Of a stretch of 64,000 nt of DNA, positions 1 through 11,560 are shown piece by piece. The stretch is from Burhinus oedicnemus. Its lineage: Eukaryota > Chordata > Aves > Charadriiformes > Burhinidae. The notes under the pieces are model-generated. The model worked only from the letters and a program-made list of their open reading frames with translations, made no database searches and was not told the origin of the DNA. The stretch spans positions 730,227 to 794,226 of the forward strand of contig VFFE01006710.1 in NCBI GenBank assembly GCA_008921705.1, in the 5' to 3' direction. The first letter of the stretch is position 1, and each line of letters opens with the position of its first letter. A program made the translations under genes and the position numbers.

Positions 1-399
1 GGACAGCAGAGAAAATGGTTGTCGTGTAACAGTCAATGCTAGTGCAGATCTGCCCTTTGGTGTTTCTTAAACCTGAGGAAAAATTACAGAGAAGAGCTCT
101 GCAAATTCCTTCCTGGATTCCTGCAAGCAAATAGCTTGAGTGCTTGAAAGTGGGCTTGTTTGGTTACTTCTGTGTAAATAATAATGTTTAGCTGAGAGGA
201 GGGATCAGCTCTTGGGTCTGTACAGCATGAGGAAACTCTTCTGGTGTCAGGGGTACCCTGCAGGTCTATTTTAACTTGCCATCTTCCAGAGGCATTTTTG
301 AGTTTATCCCAAAGTGGCTTTGCCTGGTCTTTCTGTGTGGTGCCTGAATTCAGGTGAGTCTCGACTGTTGCTCACCCATGCATGACACCTTGACTCCAT

Positions 400-800
400 A
401 CTTTATGAAGATGTGAGGAGAGTAGGTGGAGAGCAACAAGGATGGTCAGAAATCAAGGAAACAACCTTTGAAGAAAGGTTGGAAGGATTGGGACTTTTTC
501 ATTTGTAAAAGAGAAGAGTGAGGTGTGGTAGTGGTCTTCATATGGGTAACAGTTGCTCCAGCAGAAGGAAACAAGCTCTTCTGCATGTCTGCTGGGGAGG
601 TGAGAGAAAATAAGGAACATAAATTCCGACAAGACAGATTTATATGAAACGAGGTGTGAATTTTCTAACAGTAAGAGTAGATAAAACTGGAATTGATTGC
701 CTCGAGAGGCTGTGGACTTGCTTTCACTGGAGGTTTCTGAGAACACGTTGGACAAATATGTATTGGAATGTATTAGGTAAAGTTGATCCTACCATGGAGC
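400..800 (+). mobile_element. Degenerate CR1/L3-like LINE fragment, 3' ORF2 part
   Basis: The + strand shows the usual order of the C-terminal part of CR1-type ORF2 at a decayed level. A 'gagcaacaaggatggtcag' stretch is followed by a tract like 'gaagaaaggttggaaggattgggactttt', whose translation recalls the CR1 EERLRGLGLF block. Further on come an 'acatgatttagattg'-like stretch and a segment resembling the block about an element ending in a 'trp-lys-leu' tail. No frame stays open. It is 5' truncated, has no recognisable target duplication, and looks much older than the copy at 50497. Boundaries are approximate. Confidence 0.55.
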
Positions 801-3800
801 ATTGGGGAAGTGTAGATAACTTCTTAAAATCCCTTCTGGACCCATCTTCTCTGATCAGCTGTGAGCAGATGATGTTCCTAATATGTCAACATAGCTGATT
901 TTTATTTCTGCCTTGCTGATTTTAATAAGAGATAGTAAGAGAAAATTAAGAGGTCACTCAAAGTGAGAGACTGAAATTCAAGCCTGAACTGCAAGATTAT
1001 GCTATGTGCAAGAGGCAAGGCATGAACTTAATCTCATATTGGAAATACTTTCTCTCATAATGTTGGCTTGGTAATATCCCTACAATATTAGATGTGTTTT
1101 GACATTTTGGAATGTTTCAGAATAACGTTTTTCTATTGAAACTTTATTACCATCACCCATTATAAAAATGCTATTGTTTGAGGCTGTGCATTGTGATCCA
1201 GATGAACTGATTATTTATTGAGGAAGTTGAACCACTGAAATAAGGAACATTAATTGTTTGTTCTTCCTTGGCAGTGCTTTTCGACAGCATTGCTGGGACA
1301 GCTAAGCAAACAAAGGTTTGGTGCTGAACTTGTGTAATGGTACTAAAGTGAGGAAAGCCTTTATGTCCTCCTGAAGCTATATATGTATCACAGGAAGCTA
1401 GTAAGCTGATTCTAGGAGGAAGAAAAGACCATAACCTCAAAATCTAACATGTACTTTATAAGTAACTGCTTGGCCAAAATTTATTGTAGGAATACAGATG
1501 GTGCCTGTCCTTTCCAAACCTTCATGACATATTTAGACATTCTCAGTTTTCTGTTTAAAGATGGCTCTTTCTGAACCAGATTTTATTTTCCAGACCAAAT
1601 GCTGTTAGTGGAAATGGATACCTTGTTTATTTTTAAGTTTGCTTGGGATTTTGGGTAGCAACTGCACTGTTTCATTGTGCTACCTTTCTAATTTTAGAAC
1701 CACAAATCAAACAGTAATAGCAATAATAAAAGTAATAATGCCAACCAAGTTTATTCTGTGAGCTGCGGAAGGCTCGGGACAGAGTGCTGGAGGGTGTATT
1801 GTAGGACATCCGTCTATTTGTTGTCTGTATTGACGAGTAATTAAGGAAACAATAACTGGAACTGCAGATACAATGACAGACTGTGACTTTCCCACTGCTT
1901 CCTTTGGAGCTGGTTTGCAGTGGGAAAGGCTTGGGATATTGGTTATGTGGCAGAGGTGTGATGCCTTGTTGGGCTGGGAACTGGGAAAGTTTGGAAGAGT
2001 CTTGCTTTAGAGTAAACTGATTCCCAGTGTAAAGCTGTGTCCAGAATTTTGCAAGCTTTGCAGAGGGTTCAGAATCAGGAGAAAAATTGCTCCTGTGATG
2101 GCTGTCAAGGTCACACCAAAACTCAAAAGAGTTAGCGTACTCTTGAGTAAACTCCAAAGTTCAGGATATTTAAGGCTTGGACTGTACAATTCTTTGGCCT
2201 TGACCCTCTCTGTTGATGCCCTTAAGCATTCTCTCAATATGAATAATAATGACAGTGATCTCTGAAAGATAAGGCTGGCTAGTAACACTAAAACTGTTAA
2301 TATGTAATGAGTCATGCTGAAATAAATGTGCAGAAGTTTTCTTTTATTATTTTTGTTGGTGGAGCTTAATAATGGGAAGCAGGATTCCCAGTTCCATTTC
2401 TGACTTGTGGAGGTTTGTCTGTAAACCCACCATGTCAATTAAATCCTCTGTATCTCTCCCAGTTGACCCATTTCTAGTATGTGTCCCAGAGTATATTTCA
2501 CTTAACTCTTCCTTCTGAAGCTTAATAAATTCCACAGAGTTTTTAGCAAAAAAATTTATAATTTTGCATAGTTGTAAAAGTTTCAAATCTAGTTTTCTTT
2601 TTCATGGAAGAGTTATGCCCGAAGGAACACTGTTCTTTAGGAATTTAAATTGTGCTGTTTACTTTCACAGCTATAACGTGCAGAACATGTACAGTGAAAG
2701 TAAGCTAGAAGCAGCTTGCTGTACATCAGAATATCTGAAATGTCATGTTAACCACATGAACAGAATTTAAAATAAAAAAATGTATGGTTCTTTTAATGGC
2801 AAGCTTTGTAGCTACTGTTGTTGCAGTCCTGTTCCCTAGATGCTGAGCATTATGTAATTGATCTGGCCATGCTTTTCCTCACTGGTCTCATCCATGCATG
2901 GCAGAAAACGTAGTAATCTGTAAATTGTGTGAGGGAAAGAGCAGGTTAGAGACTGTCCCTTGTCACTGATATTTGAGTGCCCCTGCATGTGCCATATATT
3001 AGTTTTATTTTCTACTGTGACACTGAGCTATGAGAAAAGAACTCTCCAGAGCATCTTAAAAGACATTTTCTATTAAAGATGGAAAGAGTTAAGCGAAATG
3101 CAGATAGTAGATCTCACAGCCAGAGGTAAAAATAATATACGTGGGTGTCTCATGCTTTAATTGGAAGAGAGGCATAAGAGCGTGGAGCTTAGTTTCCCTT
3201 GGAAGAATATTTGTAGAAGAGTGCTTGGTGGAGGTTGGATGGGGAAAGCGAAGGTAGGTGGAAGGCATACATCTGTGTCAAAGCTGTGACAAAATGCTTG
3301 GAAAATGCCCAGAAAAACAAATGACTGTGACACTTAAGTTTTGCATCGTATTCCCTAGAGGTCATAATTTTCCCTGTAAGGAAACAGAAGTTGATATTGG
3401 AGAAGGTCAGACCGCCATTGTGGTGCTGAAGATGGATGTGAGGGCCTCCTGTGTGAGATTGAATTTGCGAAAAAGAAGCAAATCAGGAAATAGGCATGGC
3501 ACCTAATTAGGCTCCTGCAGAAAGTGATCTGGTGTGAGTCTGTCTTCTGTCTTTCTGGTGATGGGCAAAAAGGGCCCGGTTTGAGAGCTTTACCTTCTGT
3601 GTCTTCATGGGACAAATTCCAGCTGAGAAAAGGAATACTAGAGAAAAAAAGGACTGGAAACTTAGGTGTAAATTCACTAATGGGTTGTTGGATAAGGACT
3701 GCAGAAAATCCAGGACTCTGGAGTGTCTCAGAAGTGGCTCCCTGTAAATAGATACTCTCATGAATTTTACTGAAGTAAGGAGTTTTGTGAAGTTGGATTT

Positions 3801-4150
3801 TGTTTAATTTAGTTGGGCCCATGTCCAAACCAGCCTGGCCTATATTTTGGCCTAATGAGTACTTGGCTAGGGTGCCACCAAGTGTATTGCTGGTGCTGCA
3901 AGAAGTACGTAAGGATTGATGGGTCCTTATGTGGCACTCTTTGCCTGGACCAGTCCAGGAGCCCAAGCAAAGCATATGAAGGTGGCTGCCCAGTTGGCTT
4001 TTGTAGTAGTTAAAGAACTGACTGTGGTTTTGTAGGAGCTGAGGATGACAATTACTTAAATCCATATTCAGTCTACAGTTTGATAGTGATGTTTTGTTTT
4101 GCCTAAATTGCCCTATTCTTTCCATTAGAGACTTAACTTTTCCCTTTTAG

Positions 4151-4187
4151 AAAAAAAAACAACAACAAAACCCAACAAACCCAACAA
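4151..4187. repeat. A/C-only low-complexity tract
   Basis: For 37 bases the + strand holds only A and C, starting with nine A's and going on as AAC and CCCAAC units. It lies in the first intron and shows no coding content. A decayed poly(A) tail of an old insert is one possible source, but no element body was recognised beside it. Confidence 0.7.
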
Positions 4188-5699
4188 GCTGTTTGATACT
4201 GCTGGTACAAGATGTCTGTGATGTTCCAGCTCTAGAAACAACCTGATTTTGATGTCGGGCAAAGAAATTCTTGCATTCAAACACAGAGAGGTTGTAATTA
4301 AGCTTTGTGCACTGCTACCTGAGAAGAGATGCTTTTTAAATGTGAACCACATACATCATCATTAGTGCAGTTGGCCTGTTGCCCATCAAAGCACTGATTA
4401 TTTTCTACAACAGCTACTCCAGTTCCTCTGCTTTTTCAGTTTCCTGTTATCTCGCATGGACATCAGCAGTCCCTTTGCCAAATTTCTTAGTAAAATTGTG
4501 GCACTCCAGACTCATAGGAAGAGGATTTATCAGCATTGTAGCAGTTAATTGCTTTAGCTAGCATATGGCACTGTCCTTTGAACACTGGAGATGCAGAAAG
4601 TGTGCGAATACTGTTGGAAGTGAATCACTTTGAAAGTTGTTATGTCTTGGTGGGGAAGTTAAGACAGCTAGTAATGGATTTGATATCTTCGATCTGCTTT
4701 TTGAAATGGTCCAAAACTGTGTTACTGCGCTATTCTGAGAGATGCTATACTTAAAAAGGCTGACTTTTCTGTTCATTTGTTTATATATTTTGCCTAGCTT
4801 GGCCTTTTTGGGTGCATTTACTCATTGAGTTGTTAGTGCTTAGTTAGATGCTTGAATACACAATTCCTGAGTAAATTTGTCCTTTGAATCTCATTCTCTT
4901 TCACGTATGTTTCCCAGAGGAGCTTCTTCAGCCAAGTCTATTGAAAGAATAATTATTTCATCAGGATTTAATGTATATCTTGATTGCACTTTGAAGACAT
5001 CCTTTTGAGGAGTTTTTATCATTTCAACAAGGGATCATAGCATGTAAACAAGGAAATAAACATTATCTTTAATATTAATCAACAAGATGATTAAATAATA
5101 ACCACAATTGTTAATTGGTACTTGGAGATAGAAGGTAATAGCTGTCTTGAGTTCGACAGTGAGAGTACCAACAGGTAGAGACTTTTCTGCACAATAAAGC
5201 TGCACGTAGTTTAGGAGGCATTATGGTTTTAATGTGCAGCTACAACCATAGTGAAGTTGTGCAACTGCTTGCCTGGTGTCCTATTTCAAGCGTATGTTTT
5301 CATACTTAATGAGGTATTAGCAAGGGAATTTGAGATTTAGGCAGTTAAATCGGTTCTCATTGCCACCAAAAACCTGAGGTTCTGTATAAATCCATGCTTG
5401 CAGTGTTTTGCTTCGCTGTGGGATGTGGTTCCTGCTGGTTTCAGGATGCAGGAGGAGTCAAAAGCTGCTTCTTTACTCAGAGGCAAAAGTCCAACTTGTC
5501 CCTCACAAGGCAGTGGCTTCTGGCTCCCTCTGAGTTTGGAACTAGAGCCTCATTTTTTCATCACACGAGTCTTTGTCTTTTTCTAAATACTGCAGTGTTT
5601 GTAGAGGGAGAAGGAAGCACGTAGGGGGTCTGCATCTCTAGAGTCTGGTGAAGTAAAAAGGTCCAGGAGTTTAACATACAAGTTTGGGAATGCAGAGCA

Positions 5700-5805
5700 T
5701 AGGACCGGGAATTTTGGAGATCTGTATTGAGAGTCCTGCCCCTCGTACTGACTAGCTGTCTAATCTTGACCCAAGTGAGTTATTTTGCTCCTCAGACACA
5801 ACCAG
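5700..5805 (+). repeat. MIR-like ancient SINE fragment (5'/core part)
   Basis: The segment has the typical MIR core order: 'ctgactagctgtctaatctt', then a 'gacccaagtgagtta' stretch like the GGGCAAGTCACTTA block, then 'gctcctcagac'. It is strongly diverged and lies in intron sequence. It stops where the related piece at 6032 begins, so both may come from one element. Assignment is by eye. Confidence 0.5.
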
Positions 5806-6031
5806 TTCTTTGTACTGTAACCTATTTGAAGCAAATAGTGCTGCTGGAAGAAACTGTGCAGCCCTCCTGCTCTCTGATCATTTTTGCTTCTAATCTGCCA
5901 TAAATATAAGCAAAGGAAGAGTTTCATTCTCTGATCAGCTTACTAAGCTGACTCAGCCTGAGGCTGCCTGATGACTAGATTTGTAGGAAAGCTAGGGGTC
6001 TAGATTTACCCTGAGTTAGGTATGACAGTAA

Positions 6032-6170
6032 AGCACTGCCTTAGTTTCTCCATATGTCTGTTGCTTATAATACTTCACAGATGCTAGTGCCAGTTTGATC
6101 TCACTGAAAAGTACTTGGAGATCCTGGGCTGAAAGGCATGATGAAAATATAAAGCAGCCATTGTATACAG
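6032..6170 (+). repeat. MIR-like ancient SINE fragment (3' part)
   Basis: The segment contains 'gccttagtttctccatatg', then 'ataatacttcacag', then 'gtacttggagatcctgggct', then 'gaaaggcatgatg'. This order is that of the 3' half of amniote MIR elements, which run from CCTCAGTTTCCCCATCTG to CTTTGAGATCC and GAAAGGCGCTAT. No tail or target duplication is visible. Confidence 0.55.
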
Positions 6171-7256
6171 AGACTTTTTTTCATCACATATTTGTAAATT
6201 AATTTGTCCAAAGTGTCTTAACAGTCATTCAAGGTAATGTTAAAAGATAGTATGTTGGATGCCTTTATGATATGTATCTGAGGGTGGGCTATCTACTGAA
6301 CAGTCTCAGGGTCAGATCACACATGTCTTATTCAGGTGGCAAAGTTCTTGGCTTTGACAAAGCTGAGGTTTCACCCTCACCGCCACCCCCAGTTGCCTAG
6401 CATGTGCTCGCTAACACATATATTTGTTCTGCTTAATTCTGCAGGGTGATTTCCCCCCCTTCCCTGCCCCCCATATGGGTTTCGATGTAGAGTCAAGTTT
6501 CTGTTTTTGTTTCTTCCTGTACTGTTTGGTGTTGCTTATGGGGAATAGCAGAAAAACTGATTATGTTCCTATTCTTGTTCACAAGGAAAAATGTTACAAT
6601 TTTAATTGTATTTTTTAATTTTTCCTTCTTCATCTTTTATGTTTTGAAATTCTGCATTTCAAAAGCAGGATCATTATCATTCAGAACATTAAAGCATGTC
6701 TTTTTAATAGCTTTTCCTTTTAATGTGGAAGAATGGAATTGAGGAGGAAAAACCAATCTGTCTTGAAGGAAATTCTCTGTTATCTGAGGATTTTCAGTGC
6801 AGCCAACAAGAGAGGATCTTGAGCTCAGCTGACTTGGAGTGTTATCCTCTGCCTTGAGTAACTTGTAGAGTACAAAGAACCACTTTCATAATGTTATCAC
6901 CAGCAAAGTCCATCTGGTCCTGCCAGTGACAAGGGGATTATTTCAGCTTTTTATTACGTCAGTGAGATTTTAGCATTTTAGGATTCAGCTGTCAAGCTGT
7001 TGGGGGAAAGAGGGGAAAGTTAGATTATAATTCAAACTCTGTTGGCGGAGAAATTAACTGAATATTTTGCCAGTAATTTTTCTACCTGTATTTCCTTCTG
7101 TTAGTCTCCTGATGGTTTGTCCTTGTGAAATCAGATTAGAACGCAATGACTTGATTTGTTAAGCAGGCAGTGATGACAATGAGCATCTGTTTGTCTGGTC
7201 CAGATTCCCATTAACACCTAGTAACATTGTCCTTTCTTGCTATTACTTTTATACAG

Positions 7257-7440
7257 AGCAGCACAGAAGCTTAACCTGTCTTCGAAGAGAAAGAAATACC
7301 ATCCGCCCCTGCCACACACACATGACTTCTCTATTTATGCCACTAACTTTAGTGGCATCCTGCAGCTCTGTCCTCCCCCAGCACCACCATGCCTTCTGAG
7401 AGCTGTGTCCAAAATCAAGGACAACCCTGGCATTGGAAAG
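7257..7440 (+). CDS. KIF26A: KIF26A exon: end of N-terminal region before the motor
   Basis: The acceptor is TTTTATACAG before 7257 and the donor is GTAACT at 7441. The first base completes a codon (probably Arg) begun upstream; then 61 full codons run from [13 protein letters not shown] to NPGIGK. The segment includes [20 protein letters not shown], a block that directly precedes the motor domain in both KIF26 paralogs. It has a basic stretch (KRKK) and a short proline cluster. The exon ends in phase 0 and reads straight into [10 protein letters not shown] of the next exon. This is the most upstream exon I can identify; the intron after it is the longest inside the visible gene (13.6 kb). 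Confidence 0.93.
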
Positions 7441-10400
7441 GTAACTTTGGATTTCAATTTTTTAAAGTAGTTTTCTAGATGAATTTTAACAGGGCTGGAA
7501 GCTTTCAGCCTAGTACAGGGTTGGATAGGCTTTAGGGAAGGGTCTTGGGATAGAGAAATAGCCACAACTGTTTGAATGTGCCTGAGAGCTGTTATCACCT
7601 GTTGACTTTGGAAAGAGTTGGCAGCCTCAGAGCAGATTCAGCACTAGAGTGTCAGCTTCCTCGAAGCCAGTGAACATCACTGACAACAACATTGGCAAAG
7701 GTTGTTTTGTCTTTCGCTCTGTTAAAGCAAGAGACAAATTTTCCTTTGGCATCATTGGTCCAAAACCAACGCACATACAGGCTTCACCTTTGGCAGACAG
7801 AAATAGTCTCTGCGTTGCCAGCCAGGCTCAGCCTCTGGTGCTGGTGCTGTCTCTCTGCCTGAAGTTACAGAGATATGTTGAGAGGGCTTTGTTTCCCTCT
7901 GCTTCATGTGTCATTGAAAATCAGGAGTATGGAAATGAAGTAGCAGGCGAAAAATAGAGGTCTCTCCAACTTAGGAAACACAGCACCTTTCAAGTTGTAA
8001 AATTTGTGCTAATTTTATTTAAAATTAATTAAAATACAACCAATTATTTAGAGCTTTATTCATATTTATAATTGTTTAATCACCCACACAGCAGAGTCTG
8101 AACACTTATTTACATAGGTTACAAGAGATTAGCGTTTGAAGATAGAGTTGAAGTATGTAATGTGCACAGGAGAGCTAAAATACGCACCTTGAGTAACCAT
8201 ACAAATCAGCATTAACATAACGAGATTGTCAGCCTAAATACCTATAGCTGACACTGTTGCTCACAGAGAATACTTTGTATTTCTTGAGCCAGTGAGTTTG
8301 TGCTAAATGGAAAACAAAGGAGTAATTGCAGCTATTTTAAGCAGGTGGAAACTCACAGATGAAAATGTGGTTTCTTCTCTTGTTTTTCCAGTGTGTTAGA
8401 AAAGAAGATGTAGTATTAAATGGTGGCATACAGCAAACCTGGCAAAGTAATTTAGAGATTCCCAGGTGGAGGAGGGTTTGCTAAGGAACACCCTTTCTAT
8501 GTGTGTGTTTTAGCACAGCCAATTTGTTGTGCCTGCCCTGCCTCCATGAGGCTCAGCGCTTGGCTGTGGCACCAGGAATAACAGGGAGTGTGGTATTTCT
8601 GAGGCCCTTTGACTTAGGAAGATGTTTAAAGCATGCTTGTATCTCCTTGTGCCTGCAGCTCAATAAAACTGTCTTTGCACCTCACTGCACTTGTGTGCCT
8701 GCAGTTATGAGCAGCCAAGAGACTTCAGCCTTTTTCCTTCCTTCCAGCTTTGAGGGTGGCCAGTGGAGCTTACCAGCATGACTTTGTGCTTTGTGGAAAG
8801 CTCTGGTTTATCTGGTGTCTTCAAACAGATCAGCAAAGTCTAATAAAGATCAAGTGCATGATCCTAGATGGCAGGAGATTATATGCCTTGGGTCATGTGG
8901 TCTACCTACTTTCATTAGCACAGCGGAGGGCTTTCAAACCGAAGAGCTCTACCAGAATGCCAAGGTGCACAGCAGGACCTTGAGCAGCTATGCTTCTCCT
9001 CCAACATGAGATATATATGTATCCTGTATGTATGCTGGCAATGTGGGTGATATTTCTCTCCTGCCTGGCACACTACACCAAGAATGTCCAGACGCTATGG
9101 GTCCACAAACTGCTGTTGACCCTCAAGTATCTCTGTTGTTTAGCTCTCAGCTGAAAACATTATTGAAGATACTGTTTGTTTGGCCCCAGGGTTCCAGCTG
9201 TGTCCTTCTCAACACGTACTTGTTGACCACAATTTGGAAGAATCCTGTGCTGTGCTGGAGAGGATAAGAGCTCTCTGCTAATTGAGTCAAACCTTTAGTT
9301 CTTGAGTTAAGATCTAGACCATCCAAGTGGTGATGGGGTGTGCTAGTTACTAGTTTTAATGCTCCTCAAAAAATAAAGTAACTAGGCATCTTCTCTGATC
9401 CACAGTTTAAAATATGCAATACCTATTAAATGTCTCTCTTAACCCATTGCTCTTTTGCAATTTTATAAATTACAGTGTTTGCCCTTAGAAAAAAACCTCC
9501 AGCAATATAGTTTTTTGTAAAAATTGTGAGTCAGCACAAATCAAATCTCAGTATCCTAATTCTTAGAATGTGTGGTCAAAGGAAAAGTGTCAGTCTTATA
9601 TAGGTGTTCTTTTAGTACTAAACACTGATAGTTTCACCTTCTCTGAGCAATGCCAAGAAGCTTTTGGTAGCATTTAGCCTGCTGTGCAGTAACATTCTCC
9701 ATTACAATTTTGTCTTCACCAGCTTCTGATCAAGATTTAGTCGGCTATTATCTCATTATGAGGATGATGGGAATATCATAGCAATAGAAAGAAGAATCCA
9801 CAAATGCTGGCAGATTTCTGTGGTCCTCTGTTAACTTCAGTCCCTCTCCTTCTAACAGCTTTTTACTTTACACTCCTCCTGGTTATCTTTTGCCATGGCT
9901 TTTTCGTGCAGCCTGTACAATAATAACTACAAGACACACATAGGGGACAGAATCAGTGATGGATTCTGGAGTCGCTTTTTCCTACTGCAGCATCTGTGGC
10001 TGTGGCTGGTGCTCTGCTTGGTTTGTGTGATCATTCCCAGCTCAGTGGTGTTCCTCACCCCATTATTACTGTGTGGTTACAGTGGGTTAAGCAGCTGGTG
10101 GTGCAGCCTTTTCCTTCCTCACCTCCCGGCTGGCTGCTGTTTTGTCTTTCATGGTTAGTTATGAAGTGGAGGACTAGTTCCGTGCTGGTTTCTGCTGTAC
10201 AGGTAAGAATGTAGCAGTGCTGATGGGCTGCCTAATTCCCACCTAACTTCACCTTACTAAGCTGAGAATGACCTACTGAGGACCAGTCCTTGTTCTTCTC
10301 AAGGGGGTGAGTTCTCTGAGCATGGATAGCTTGACAAATTTTAAATCCCTTCTTGTCAAATGGTTTCTTTCAGAGCAGGTCAGGATTCCATAGAGAAATG

Positions 10401-11039
10401 TGCCTTTTCCTACTGTGAAGGGGCTGAAAAGATAAATTTAAGGAGAAGAGTATAAGTTGTGTGAGACTGAAAAATAAAGTAATGAACTGGAAACCCATGA
10501 AGTGTCCAAGATACTTCAATGGGAGCAATGTGGCTCCCTTTATGAAAAGCTGAAGAGGTGAATGATATGTCAACTGTGCGAAAATTCCGTTTATTGTAAG
10601 TGAGTAAGGCCTGAATACTACAGTGACTATTTATTATCTGTAATGACACACTCCAGGTAGTCCCATTTCTTTTGTAAATCTGCTGAAAGCTTAGAGCAAA
10701 GTACGTGTTGGAACATTTACAATGACCAATGTGATTGGCTTTCTGTATTTCCCCTGCAATAGTAATTCTTAACATTTTCCCGTCCCACTGATGCTTGAGG
10801 TTGTCTTTTAGCTGGTACTTAATGCATTACAAGAGACACAGGAACAGAATACGGAAAATGTGATGTCACTTTGGGGCCAAAAGGGAAAAAAGGGCTCTAG
10901 AGGGAACCTAGAAGTATAGTATCATAAGGCTGACTTTCAGACCAGGCAAAGTGGTTGAAACAATAATAAAGATAGAAATTAGCAGGCAGGGATTAATGTG
11001 ATATAGTAGGGATCAGCTGATGAAGCTCTTACAGGTGGA

Positions 11040-11560
11040 ACACATGTGTTAGCATTCTGTGGAGGAGTCAGCAAACATTTGAATAGGGTTGGTCTGGTTG
11101 GTAGAGTGTATTTGGATATTGAAAAAGCTTTTGACAAGTGCCCTGACCTGGGTTTCTTAAAAAACACCCTAAGTTGTCATGTATTCTCTAGTGGTTTAAT
11201 AACTGGTAGGAAACAAGAGGGCAGATTTCACATTGGAGCAAAGTTAGCAGTGGTATCTTATGGAGGTCCGTGCTGTTTGGTGTCTTCCTAAATGGTTTGG
11301 ATGAGGTGGTGAAGCTGCGTATTCAAAGTAGCCAAAGCTAAAACTGACTGTGAAGACTTGTGAAAAGATCTCATGACACTGAAGTTACTGGGTGGATAAA
11401 GAGGCAGATGAACTTTAGTATTGATTAACACAGGGTAATGTGCATAAGAAAAGGAGCTCTATGCATGCACAAATGATAAGCTGTAAGGAAATCAGGCAGG
11501 ACCATAACCCATTTTACCAGCCATCGTGGAAGCTATGGTGTTATGTTTGATATCATGAGT
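11040..11560 (+). mobile_element. Old CR1/L3-like LINE fragment with reverse transcriptase remnant
   Basis: The translated fragment YLDIEKAFDK corresponds to the LDISKAFDxV block (motif A) of CR1-clade reverse transcriptases. About 140 bases further on, a shifted frame gives FLNGLDE, matching the FNIFINDLDEG stretch that follows the GVPQGS motif. Then come decayed versions of the thumb region, 'gaggcagatgaactttagt' and 'gggtaatgtgcataag', typical of L3/CR1 consensus copies. The reading frame is broken several times and the YADD motif is not intact. It is far older than the 50.5 kb copy, and its ends are uncertain. Confidence 0.7.

Larger units (their letters stand above)
1..7256 (+). other. 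Intron (partial) upstream of first visible KIF26A exon
   Basis: This stretch is read as KIF26A intron because the exon at 7257 begins with a regular acceptor and a split codon. I recognise no coding exon in it. It holds an old LINE fragment near 400-800, MIR-like pieces at 5700-5805 and 6032-6170, an A/C-only tract at 4151-4187 and a long antisense open frame at 3355-4125 that I cannot identify. An unrecognised short exon cannot be excluded, since the N-terminal part of KIF26A is poorly conserved. Confidence 0.7.

Noticed and set aside
1672..2157. 161-codon minus-strand frame in the first intron
   Set aside because: No domain, low-complexity Tyr/Cys-rich end from AT-rich repeats; several overlapping frames of similar length nearby.
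3258..3506. 82-codon frame with Cys-rich start, considered as an upstream KIF26A exon
   Set aside because: No match to the Cys-containing N-terminal blocks of the family that I can recall, and no acceptor/donor pair with fitting phase.
7649..7957. 102-codon frame right after the first visible exon
   Set aside because: It follows a good donor at 7441 and has no resemblance to KIF26 proteins; the exon at 21057 continues the protein exactly.
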